A stretch of DNA of 64,000 nt. It comes from Bacteroidota bacterium. Lineage in GTDB: Bacteria > Bacteroidota > Ignavibacteria > Tepidaquicellales > Tepidaquicellaceae. The notes below the pieces were generated by a model, which saw nothing but the letters and a program-made list of their open reading frames with translations, had not been told where the DNA came from and searched no databases. The DNA lies in assembly GCA_018266835.1 (NCBI GenBank), contig JAFDZP010000002.1:448419-512418 (forward strand). The letters run 5' to 3'. Made by a program: the position numbers and the translations under genes. Below are positions 18,035-25,500 of the stretch, piece after piece. Each line of letters begins with the position of its first letter. The stretch's first letter is position 1.

Positions 18035-19438
18035 TTATTTTACTGATTCGGATTCGTTTATTGCCAGCAGGTTGGAAATAATTCCCTGCATTTGACTGGT
18101 ATCTTCGAGAATATCAGTAAGATTTTGTATTCGCGAATTTGTATCCACTCTTTTAATTATTTCTAATTTATTTCCTATTTTCTCAAGAGGGAGTCTTAAA
18201 TCCTTTCCGGCAACGTTAAGAAAATAATTTTTTTCACTATTCAGCTTTACAAGTTCGTCATTTAAAGATTTCAAATGACTGTTCTTTCGTGAAAGAATTT
18301 CCGTCTCTTTCTTTGTAATATCTACTTTGTGCAGAATATTCAGCTTCCGGATTTTATCTTCAATTAATGTTTTAATCCTTTCCAAATCAAGTTCAGCATA
18401 TTTCCTCTGATACTCCAATGCAGTTTTATAATTTTTTTTCTTTAAGTAATATTTTGCAAAATGGAAATGAATCTGCATTACCAGTCTTTTGAGTCCAAGC
18501 TTTTCTGATATAACATTTGCTTCACGAAGCCATTCTACTGCCTCTTCATCTTTGCCTAATGCTAAAAGCGCAAGAGATAAATTAATAAGCGTATCACATT
18601 TATCAATATTATTTCCCGTGCTTTCATAATACCCGATACACTTATGAAAAATTTCGATTGCCTCATCCGCTCTTTCCACATTGATATAAGAGAGACCTAT
18701 ATTCTGGAGAATCCTGTGCTCCAGGAACGGGTCTCTTTCAAGTTCGGAATTAAATTCTAATGCAGCAAAGTAATACTTAAGCGCTTTATTGTAATACTTC
18801 TGAGTGATTTCCTGTTCATCCAAATTATCAACTAAAAATTCTCTTTCAGCAGCGATATTATTGTTAGTTAAAGCAATGTTGTACAGAGAGTAGATAATTC
18901 CGTTAACATCGCGTATATCTTTTTTAATTTTTATTGCAAGCTTATAATACTCAAGAGCAGAATCAAATTCCTTTGCAAGCAGATAACAATTACCTATAGA
19001 ATTTAAAGCGTCAGCTTCTCCCTTAAGCTGATTAGTCCTGTTATAAGCATCTACTGATTTAAAAAATGCTTCAATCTCATTCGTATAATCTCCGATATTC
19101 CAGTAACAAATTCCTATCTGCTGGCACACTTGTGCAGTAAGATGTAAGTCATTCGTTTCATCGGCAATTTTCTCTGCTTCACTTAACAATGGAATTGCGG
19201 AAGAATAATTTTCCTGCCTTGTATACATTAATCCCAAAACAAATTTAGCCCGGGCAATTCCTTTACTGTAGTTAATCAGATTGGCCATCTCCAGAGCATT
19301 TTCAGAGCAATATTTACATTCTTCATAAAGTTTTGTACGACAAAAATGTTCTGCTACCTGATTTATTCCGTCAATTTTTTCTCTGGCTTCTTCCGGCGGG
19401 AGTGTTCTGATGTCAGTATCTAAGTGAAGGTTTATCAT
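18035..19438 (-). CDS. TPR protein with truncated histidine-kinase dimerisation domain lacking His (paralogue 2)
   Basis: A 467-residue cytoplasmic protein with no signal peptide. About eight TPR repeats (20-350) are followed by a coiled coil (about 365-400) and a helical hairpin (about 400-467) that aligns with the DHp domain of the intact kinase at 20855. The phosphorylated His of HDLKNPL is replaced by Lys412 in GKDLRLPL. The protein ends right after the second DHp helix (ISNLLAINESES), so the whole ATPase domain is missing. It is a paralogue of the next upstream gene, 13 bases away. It cannot be a kinase itself. It may pair with the intact kinase or serve as a TPR scaffold. Confidence 0.85.
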   Translation of the reverse strand: MINLHLDTDIRTLPPEEAREKIDGINQVAEHFCRTKLYEECKYCSENALEMANLINYSKGIARAKFVLGLMYTRQENYSSAIPLLSEAEKIADETNDLHLTAQVCQQIGICYWNIGDYTNEIEAFFKSVDAYNRTNQLKGEADALNSIGNCYLLAKEFDSALEYYKLAIKIKKDIRDVNGIIYSLYNIALTNNNIAAEREFLVDNLDEQEITQKYYNKALKYYFAALEFNSELERDPFLEHRILQNIGLSYINVERADEAIEIFHKCIGYYESTGNNIDKCDTLINLSLALLALGKDEEAVEWLREANVISEKLGLKRLVMQIHFHFAKYYLKKKNYKTALEYQRKYAELDLERIKTLIEDKIRKLNILHKVDITKKETEILSRKNSHLKSLNDELVKLNSEKNYFLNVAGKDLRLPLEKIGNKLEIIKRVDTNSRIQNLTDILEDTSQMQGIISNLLAINESESVK

Positions 19439-19451
19439 TACATAGCTTGTA

Positions 19452-20843
19452 TTAGTTATTTAATGATTCTGTCTCGTTTATTGTCAGTAATTCGGAAATG
19501 ATTTTTTCCATGTGAGAAGATTCTTTCAGAATGGAATTTAGCGGCTCAACAGAATTACTCAAACTGCTTTTTTTTATAAAACCAGTGTGCCCGGATATTT
19601 TTTCCAAAGGTTGCTTTAAATCAATTGCAGCAAGATTAAGAAAATAATTTTTATCTCGGTTTAGTTTCAGAAGCTCTTCATGCTTCAATTTTAGTTTTTC
19701 ATTTTTTTCGGTTAATGCTTCTGCATGTTTTCTGGCAATATCAACTTTATGAAGCACATTCAGTTTTCTTATGTTATTATCGGTTAATGTTTTGTTACGT
19801 TCAAGATCAAGTTCCGTGCGCTTTCTGGCATAAAACAATGCCGATTTATAATCTCCTGTTGTCTTGTACATTTCTGCTAAGCTTCTATAAAGATTTATAC
19901 TATGTCTGTTTGAATGAAGCCTCTCAGCTATTTTCAGAGCTTCAAAAAAATATTCTTCAGCTTTTTTCCATTTTTTCATCCTGACATGTATTATCCCCAG
20001 ATAAATTACCGTATCACATTTATCAATATCGTTGTTAGTTTTTGTAAAGTAATCCACACAGTCTAAAAGTATTTCAGATGCTTTTTCAGACTCACCGCAG
20101 TTAGAATAATTCAACGCAATGTTCTGCAAAATTCTCTTTTCAAGGAAAATATCTTTTTCCAGCTTCTTGTTGAACTCCAATGCTTCCGAATAATACTTCA
20201 GAGATTTTCTATAATGCATCTGCGCAAGCTCACTGCCATCCGATAAGGTGAATGCAGCAATGTTGTTATGAATAAGCGCAATATTATAGAGGGAAAAAAT
20301 TATTCCTCTAATATCTTTTATTTTTCTTTTGATGTTCAAAGACATCTTGTGATACTCAAGACTTGAGTCATAGTCTCCGGTTTCAACAAAATAATTGCCT
20401 ATTGAGTTAAGACAGTTAGCTTCATCCTTTACAGATTTTATTTGCCTGTATAAATCCAGTGCTTTGAAAAAGCATTCACTCTCATTTTGATAATCTCCGA
20501 TATTCCAGTATGCAAGCCCCAGCTGATAACATGTCACGGCCGAGCTTTTTAAATCTTTAATAATATCAAATAATTTTTCTGCTTCAATTAAATTCTGAAT
20601 AGAGGAAAAATAATCTTCCGACATAAAGTTTATTTTTCCTATTACGTACTTCGCTTTTCCGATACCTTTAGAATAATTGATTGTCAGGGAAAGTTCTAAA
20701 GCTTTCTCAGCACAATATTTGGAATCCTCATAATTTTTTATTGAATGGAAATGGTCGGCTATCTTATTAATCCCGTCAATTTTTTTATGAGCTTCTTCTA
20801 TTGGAAGAGATATTATATCAATATTTAAATGAAGGTCTATCAT
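19452..20843 (-). CDS. TPR protein with truncated histidine-kinase dimerisation domain lacking His (paralogue 1)
   Basis: A 463-residue TPR protein of the same build as its downstream neighbour: TPRs (about 15-350), a coiled coil with KHAEALTEKNEKLKLKHEEL, then a DHp-like helical hairpin. The phosphoacceptor position is Ile407 (AAIDLKQPL), and the protein stops after ISELLTINETES, without an ATPase domain. It begins 11 bases after the intact TPR kinase and reads in the same direction, so all three are likely one operon. Keeping two such copies with clean reading frames argues against simple decay. Role unknown; a decoy or adaptor for the intact kinase is inference. Confidence 0.85.
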   Translation of the reverse strand: MIDLHLNIDIISLPIEEAHKKIDGINKIADHFHSIKNYEDSKYCAEKALELSLTINYSKGIGKAKYVIGKINFMSEDYFSSIQNLIEAEKLFDIIKDLKSSAVTCYQLGLAYWNIGDYQNESECFFKALDLYRQIKSVKDEANCLNSIGNYFVETGDYDSSLEYHKMSLNIKRKIKDIRGIIFSLYNIALIHNNIAAFTLSDGSELAQMHYRKSLKYYSEALEFNKKLEKDIFLEKRILQNIALNYSNCGESEKASEILLDCVDYFTKTNNDIDKCDTVIYLGIIHVRMKKWKKAEEYFFEALKIAERLHSNRHSINLYRSLAEMYKTTGDYKSALFYARKRTELDLERNKTLTDNNIRKLNVLHKVDIARKHAEALTEKNEKLKLKHEELLKLNRDKNYFLNLAAIDLKQPLEKISGHTGFIKKSSLSNSVEPLNSILKESSHMEKIISELLTINETESLNN

Positions 20844-20854
20844 TCAATATGAGT

Positions 20855-22654
20855 TCAGAATTCAAGGGTGAAAGTTGTACCGCTTCCGTAAACAGACTTG
20901 AAAGAAATATTTCCGCCGAGCATTTCGGTTAACTTCTTAACTATGGAAAGACCGAGACCGGTTGAGTTTTCTCCTGCTGTAGGTTTATTGGAAATCTTCG
21001 CAAATTTTTTAAAAACTTTTTCCTGCTCTTCTTCTTTTATACCAAGTCCGGTATCAATAATCTGAACTTTAAAATTGTTCACTGCATCAGATAAAATAAT
21101 CCAAACGTTTTTATTTTTATCGGAATATTTAATCGCATTGGAAATTAAGTTTTCCAGAATTTCAGTTAGAGCTGTTTCATCTGTAAGAAAAAACATTTCT
21201 CCTGTTTTATTCTCATACTCTAAAATAATATTTTTTTCTTCTGCAATATGTTTGAAATGAGAAACTATTTCTAAAACCAGAGAAGAAATATTGACAAATT
21301 TTAAATTTAGTTTGTACTCACCTGACTCGATTGCATTTACGTCAAGAAGATTGCTTAATATCATTTTCATTCTGTCAGTTACCGATTCTATTCTTTGAAT
21401 TACAGATTCAAATTTTTCCGGAGTAACTTTATTGATATTTTTAATTAGTGCCGAAGCCGCCAATGAAATTCCGTTAAGCGGATTTTTTAAATCGTGAACA
21501 GCTATCCCTAAAAATTCATTTTTTTCTTCATGCAATGCCCGCAGCGCATTATTCAATGCATCAAGCTCTTCATTTTTTTCATGCAGAATCTCAGCTTCCT
21601 TTTTAGCAACATCAACTTTGTGCGCAACGTTAAGATATTTTACTTTTAAATCCGAAAAATCTTTTGTTGCCTGTGTTTCAAGCTTGTAATAATTTTCAAA
21701 AACTTCGTAAGCTTTTTCATATTCTTCTAACGATTCATATGTATAAGAAAGATGGTAATAAATTTTGTTCTGGAGTTTTTTCGAATTTATTCTAAGAGCA
21801 ATATCCAGGGCTGTTTCCTGATGAATCAGAGCAGCTTCAAATTCATTCAAATGAAAATAAGCATTACCAATTAGGAGTTCAGTGTGCGCCATTGTAGATT
21901 CATCCTTATTCTCCGTAACAATTTCCATACACTTTGAATAATAATCCAAAGCTTTATGATAATCTTTTTGCTTCAGGTAAACTGATGCTATGTTGTTATA
22001 AGTTTTTGCAAGGGCATCATTATTCTTAACAAGATTAATATTCATTTCAAGGCTTTCATTCATCAGTTTCAGAGCATCATCAAGCCTGTTCAGATTTGAA
22101 TACAAAAATCCGAGATTACTTTTCATTGAGCAAATATCGGAAGGATTACCTACTTCATTAGCGAGCGCCATTGCAGTTTCTGCATACTCAAGCGAATTAT
22201 TAAAATCTTCCATCCAGCTATAACAGTTGGAAATATTGTTTAAAAACTGTGATTCGAGTTTTTTATTATTAAGCTCCCTTGAAATTTTTAGTCCCGAAAA
22301 ATAATTTGTAAGCGCGCTTGAAAAATCTCCGAGATTTGATAATGCAATTCCAAGGATATTCAGGCAGGATGCTTCTTCACGTTTGATTTCTAATGCAGAT
22401 GTAATTTGAAGGGCGTCAGTTATATTTTCCACCACTACGTCAAAATGACCTCGCTGCATCGATATCTTTGCAAGACCTAAATGCGCTTTATACAATGAAT
22501 CGGCGTCGTGAATTTCTTCAGCATAATTTTTCGCTTCAGTATATAATTTTTCTGCTTCTTCTAATTGCGAAGAAGTATAGTTGTTAAAAGCGATTGCAAG
22601 AAATTCCCGTAATTTCTCGGCTGTCGGTATTACTTTTTCTTCTATGGGTGACAT
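20855..22654 (-). CDS. TPR-domain sensor histidine kinase (soluble)
   Basis: A 599-residue histidine kinase with no membrane segment. About eight TPR repeats (10-340) form the input domain. A coiled coil (345-380) leads into HisKA, with the phosphorylated H387 in HDLKNPL. The HATPase domain (about 490-599) has the N box (EILENLISNAIKY), G1 (IIDTGLGI) and G2 (TGLGLSIVKKL). The chain ends TFTLEF as is usual. TPR input suggests a response to a partner protein or peptide rather than a periplasmic ligand. No response regulator lies nearby, so the partner is encoded elsewhere. It heads an operon with two His-less truncated paralogues and is divergent from the lipoprotein gene at 22758. Confidence 0.92.
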   Translation of the reverse strand: MSPIEEKVIPTAEKLREFLAIAFNNYTSSQLEEAEKLYTEAKNYAEEIHDADSLYKAHLGLAKISMQRGHFDVVVENITDALQITSALEIKREEASCLNILGIALSNLGDFSSALTNYFSGLKISRELNNKKLESQFLNNISNCYSWMEDFNNSLEYAETAMALANEVGNPSDICSMKSNLGFLYSNLNRLDDALKLMNESLEMNINLVKNNDALAKTYNNIASVYLKQKDYHKALDYYSKCMEIVTENKDESTMAHTELLIGNAYFHLNEFEAALIHQETALDIALRINSKKLQNKIYYHLSYTYESLEEYEKAYEVFENYYKLETQATKDFSDLKVKYLNVAHKVDVAKKEAEILHEKNEELDALNNALRALHEEKNEFLGIAVHDLKNPLNGISLAASALIKNINKVTPEKFESVIQRIESVTDRMKMILSNLLDVNAIESGEYKLNLKFVNISSLVLEIVSHFKHIAEEKNIILEYENKTGEMFFLTDETALTEILENLISNAIKYSDKNKNVWIILSDAVNNFKVQIIDTGLGIKEEEQEKVFKKFAKISNKPTAGENSTGLGLSIVKKLTEMLGGNISFKSVYGSGTTFTLEF

Positions 22655-22757
22655 GGATAACTAAAGATAGAATTATTTTGCAGATTTTGAAATGAAATAT
22701 ATAGTATTGAATTTTATTGGTAATCAATTATTAGAGAAAAAAATGCTACTTTGTAAT

Positions 22758-23618
22758 ATGAAAAAATTATTGTTTTTATTTGTTATTTCGGTTGTTTTGA
22801 GCTCATGCAAAGTGCAAACAAATTACACTTACAAAGGAGTCGATGATATCGCCGGAGTTTACAAGGTTTTCATGGGTAAAATCGATAGTCTTGAAATCTA
22901 TATCGTTGACGGAGAGCTTGTAAGAAGAGAAATATATCCCGATTTTATTTTTGGCGGCAACGAACAGCGCTACCCTTTTGTTCCTCATAATGAAATCTGG
23001 ATTGATAATTCCATTCCTAACAGAGAATATACCACAACGCTCAAACATGAAATAAATGAAATGACTTTAATGCGTGATAAGCAATGGACTTACATTCAGG
23101 CGCATGATTCATCATTGATGCTTGAAGTTCAGCTGCGAAACGGATTCAGAGAGGAAAGTCTTACTCATGAAAAATCATTACCTGAAGTTTCTCCGACTGA
23201 TACGGATTCACTTAAACAAATAAAAACACTGCCTGATAAAATTAAACTGAAAGATATTTATATTGAGAGAAGAGAGAGCAAAGGGAATCCTTACAATGTC
23301 TGGCTTGTTGACGGTGATAAAATAAGAAGAGAAATTTATCCCGATTTCGGCTTTGACGGCGACGCGAATGATTACAACTTCATTCCTGAAAATGAAATAT
23401 GGATTGACGGAAACGTTTCCTGCGAGGAGTATATTTACCTATTAACTGAAGAAAAGAGTTCGATAGAATTGCTTGATGCGGGAGAAGATTATGATGTGGA
23501 GACAAAGAAAACAGGAATGAAAGTAAATGAGCTCAGAGCTAAAATTTACAATGACCTCTCACGTAAATTTGTAAAGATTGACAGAAATAATTTAACGCGG
23601 GATAAGGGTGTAAAATAA
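22758..23618 (+). CDS. Putative lipoprotein with an internal duplication
   Basis: The start is taken at 22758, the Met that opens a lipoprotein signal (MKKLLFLFVISVVLSSC, lipidated Cys17), rather than the Met at 22692, which would add 22 unusual residues. The 286-residue product carries two copies of one unit. Copy 1 has VDGELVRREIYPDF, FVPHNEIWID and a long tail; copy 2 has VDGDKIRREIYPDF, FIPENEIWID and a similar tail. Each copy has Arg-Arg-Glu and Asn-Glu-Ile-Trp-Ile-Asp cores, which could bind metal or substrate. I do not recognise a named family. It probably faces the periplasm, and it is divergent from the TPR kinase operon. Confidence 0.75.
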   Translation: MKKLLFLFVISVVLSSCKVQTNYTYKGVDDIAGVYKVFMGKIDSLEIYIVDGELVRREIYPDFIFGGNEQRYPFVPHNEIWIDNSIPNREYTTTLKHEINEMTLMRDKQWTYIQAHDSSLMLEVQLRNGFREESLTHEKSLPEVSPTDTDSLKQIKTLPDKIKLKDIYIERRESKGNPYNVWLVDGDKIRREIYPDFGFDGDANDYNFIPENEIWIDGNVSCEEYIYLLTEEKSSIELLDAGEDYDVETKKTGMKVNELRAKIYNDLSRKFVKIDRNNLTRDKGVK

Positions 23619-23624
23619 AATTTC

Positions 23625-23655
23625 TCGCTTCCGGAGTGGAAACTCCGGAAGAAAT
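23625..23655. terminator. Hairpin terminator between the lipoprotein gene and msrB
   Basis: Stem CTTCCGGAGT / ACTCCGGAAG with loop GGAA, between two convergent genes. The minus-strand side is followed by AAATTTTATTTTA, so it fits msrB best and may serve both. Confidence 0.75.
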
Positions 23656-23664
23656 ATTCCAAAA

Positions 23665-24255
23665 CTATTTTGAAGCTGTTTTGTTTTTTGTATCGCTATC
23701 AGCAACAAAATCCAGTACGATAGAATTCATGCAATATCTTTTATAAGTCGGCGGAGGACCGTCATCGAAAATATGCCCCAGATGAGAGTTACACCTTCCG
23801 CATAATACTTCCGTCCGTTCCATTCCTATAGATTTATCTTCCTGATAAATAACACTGGTTTTGCGGACTGTTTCAAAAAAGCTTGGCCATCCGCAAGTGC
23901 TTCCGAATTTTGCATCTGAGCGGAAAAGTTCGTTGCCGCACACTGCGCAGTAATATGTACCTAATCCGGTTGAGTTCCAGAACTTCCCGGTAAAAGCTTC
24001 TTCAGTCGCTTTATTTCGTGCTACCTGATAAATACTGTCCGGCAATACTTTTTTCCAGTCTGCATCACTTATGTTTAATATATTCGTATCCGTTCTTGAG
24101 TAATAAGGGTTAGCAGGCTTATCTGACTTTGAAATTTCTCTGCTTTCTTTTTGTATCAATGTATCCATGCCCTGCGCAACTTTTTTATCCATAGTTTTTC
24201 CGCACCCGTAAAGAAGAACTAACAACAGGAAAGGTATTACTAATATTTTTTTCAT
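23665..24255 (-). CDS. msrB: Peptide-methionine (R)-S-oxide reductase MsrB, lipoprotein form
   Basis: A 196-residue enzyme that reduces methionine-R-sulfoxide in proteins. It has a lipoprotein signal with lipobox LLYGC (Cys18), so the enzyme is probably anchored in the cell envelope. The MsrB domain (about 65-185) has the zinc Cys pairs C103/C106 (CAVC) and C152/C155 (CGRC), GSTCGWPSFF with C121, HLGHIF, and the catalytic C175 in RYCMNS. Most MsrB proteins are cytoplasmic. An envelope form suits repair of exported proteins under oxidative stress. It is convergent with the preceding lipoprotein gene. Confidence 0.95.
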   Translation of the reverse strand: MKKILVIPFLLLVLLYGCGKTMDKKVAQGMDTLIQKESREISKSDKPANPYYSRTDTNILNISDADWKKVLPDSIYQVARNKATEEAFTGKFWNSTGLGTYYCAVCGNELFRSDAKFGSTCGWPSFFETVRKTSVIYQEDKSIGMERTEVLCGRCNSHLGHIFDDGPPPTYKRYCMNSIVLDFVADSDTKNKTASK

Positions 24256-24348
24256 TATAAATTTATTGTGTGGTTTTATTATAAAACTGATTTTTGGCTT
24301 ATATCGTTCATACGATTTTTTTTTTCTTATAGATTTTTAATGCATGGT

Positions 24349-24465
24349 GTATTGGGGCGCCCCGCGTCCCGACATCCGTCGGGACACTGCGAATTATAAT
24401 TTTTGCTTTAGCAAAAATTAAAACTCGCAGTCCGGCCTTTCAGGCCGGGCGGGGACGCCCTGTGG
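24349..24465. repeat. Multi-hairpin palindromic element (cloverleaf-like)
   Basis: Three hairpins lie side by side inside an outer pairing. Arm 1 is GTCCCGAC/GTCGGGAC (24366-24385). Arm 2 is ACTGCGA/TCGCAGT (24386-24431), with an inner arm TAATTTTTGC/GCAAAAATTA. Arm 3 is CCGGCCT/AGGCCGG (24432-24448). The outer arms GGGCG and CGCCC (24355-24359, 24456-24460) can close it. It is much richer in GC than its surroundings. This is the build of a REP/BIME-type or miniature mobile element. No transposase is nearby. Confidence 0.7.
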
Positions 24466-24643
24466 AAGGTCAGTAAAAATTTTTACATAATAAATTTGAA
24501 ACTATATCTTTTGCATCAATGTTTATTTTGTAAGCAGGAAAATATTTAAAAGATATTGCTTTTAAAAATCAAAAAATTTAATTTATCTGCACTCAGTTAT
24601 TTTACTGGAAAAAACTAAATGGGAAACCGGAAAGGAGTAATGT

Positions 24644-24682
24644 ATGATAGTAAACAATTTTTTGACGGAGGCGCGTCTCTAA
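24644..24682 (+). CDS. Possible 12-residue leader-like peptide
   Basis: ATG at 24644 lies 6 bases after AAAGGAG (24631-24637) and opens a 12-codon ORF (MIVNNFLTEARL). Its stop falls in the right arm of a hairpin. An overlapping ORF from 24640 gives 27 residues but sits too close to the ribosome site. The layout resembles leader peptides of attenuated transcripts, but no gene follows on this strand before the terminator. It may be part of a dual-function small RNA or chance. Confidence 0.25.
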   Translation: MIVNNFLTEARL

Positions 24683-24803
24683 CTATCATGTTTGTTAACG
24701 TAGATTTTAACAAGAGTTTTTGATATAAGAGGGGAAGGTGTAGAATTGTCTTTGAACAGATTAGTTTCTGTTCTTTGCCGCGCTAAACCTCAGGAATTCA
24801 ATC

Positions 24804-24843
24804 AGCCCCGCAGGTGAGACTCCCGCGGGGCTTTTTTATTTTT
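24804..24843 (+). terminator. Strong intrinsic terminator on the plus strand
   Basis: GC-rich stem AGCCCCGC/GCGGGGCT, then TTTTTTATTTTT. The T run is on the plus strand only, so it does not serve the minus-strand VOC gene beside it. Confidence 0.85.
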
Positions 24844-24852
24844 GCTCAACGT

Positions 24853-25284
24853 TTACATCTTCTTCTTTTTCATACCTTCTTTCAGTTCTTCTTCACTCAC
24901 ATCTTTTATATGAGTTGCAATCCACCATACATTCCCTGAAAAATCTTTTACTGCGCCAGAGCGGTCACCGTAGAACATATCCTCGGGCTCCTGAACTGAC
25001 TCTCCGCCTTCGCTCACTGCCTGCTTGTACATAGCATCAACGTCTTCTACGTACAAATAAAACATTGCCTGATTTGGTTTGTGACCTTGCGGAGCATCAC
25101 CAACCATAACAAGCGAATCACCAATGCTTATTTCAGCATTTAATACTTTTCCGTTTGTTTCGTGAATATTGTTTACCTTAGCACTAAATGCCTTCTCCAA
25201 AAATTCTATAAATTTATGACATCCATCTACAAGTATGTAGGGTGTAACGGTATGATAACCCTGCGGGATTGGTTTAACTGACAT
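24853..25284 (-). CDS. VOC-family protein (glyoxalase/PhnB-like)
   Basis: A 143-residue protein of the vicinal oxygen chelate fold, with two beta-alpha-beta-beta-beta halves. Typical segments are VTPYILVDGCHKFIEFLEKAF, GDSLVMVGDA, FYLYVEDVDAMYKQAVSEGG and DRSGAVKDFSGNVWWIATH. Members of this PhnB-like branch include glyoxalases, bleomycin-resistance-type binding proteins and many of unknown role. Some metal-binding His/Glu positions are not obvious, so a binding role is as likely as catalysis. A Lys-rich tail ends the chain. It stands alone, with palindromic repeats on its upstream side. Confidence 0.88.
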   Translation of the reverse strand: MSVKPIPQGYHTVTPYILVDGCHKFIEFLEKAFSAKVNNIHETNGKVLNAEISIGDSLVMVGDAPQGHKPNQAMFYLYVEDVDAMYKQAVSEGGESVQEPEDMFYGDRSGAVKDFSGNVWWIATHIKDVSEEELKEGMKKKKM

Positions 25285-25442
25285 AATTTAAAATTTAAAT
25301 TCAGAAATTATTTTTAAAAATGAAGGAAGGTTAAAGTGGTTGCTTCTTTTACAAAAACCAACTGTTCAAAATTTAAAAAAGTTCTTAAATTTTACGCGCT
25401 AATTTAGAAGAAGAGAAGATGCAGAATAACTCAATAAATGAT

Positions 25443-25482
25443 ACCGCCCCCTCAGTCCCCCTCCTTATAAAGGAGGGGGAAG
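25443..25482. repeat. Palindromic intergenic repeat, copy 1 (CCCCCTCCTT family)
   Basis: Perfect hairpin TCCCCCTCCTT/AAGGAGGGGGA with a 3-base loop (25456-25480), preceded by CCGCCCCCTCAG. A second copy in the opposite orientation lies at 32002-32036. It follows the stop of the 969-residue gene but has no T run on the minus strand, so it is a repeat rather than a normal terminator. Confidence 0.7.
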
Positions 25483-25500
25483 GAATGGTAAGTGAATTTT

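Larger units (their letters stand above)
24600..24843 (+). ncRNA. Candidate small RNA with a strong plus-strand terminator
   Basis: A strong terminator at 24804-24837 (stem AGCCCCGC/GCGGGGCT, then TTTTTT) faces the plus strand, yet no plus-strand gene of normal size ends before it. Upstream are three further hairpins: ATGATAGT/ACTATCAT (24643-24690 area), TTGTTAA/TTAACAA (24692-24713) and GAACAGA/TCTGTTC (24754-24773). A well-spaced AAAGGAG site and a 12-codon ORF lie near the start. I tested tmRNA, SRP RNA and RNase P by eye and saw no match. The 5' end is a guess. Confidence 0.45.

Noticed and set aside
24640-24723. A 27-residue ORF from the first ATG after AAAGGAG
   Set aside because: The ATG is only 2 bases from the ribosome site, and the next ATG in another frame is better spaced; I keep only the 12-codon ORF, at low confidence.
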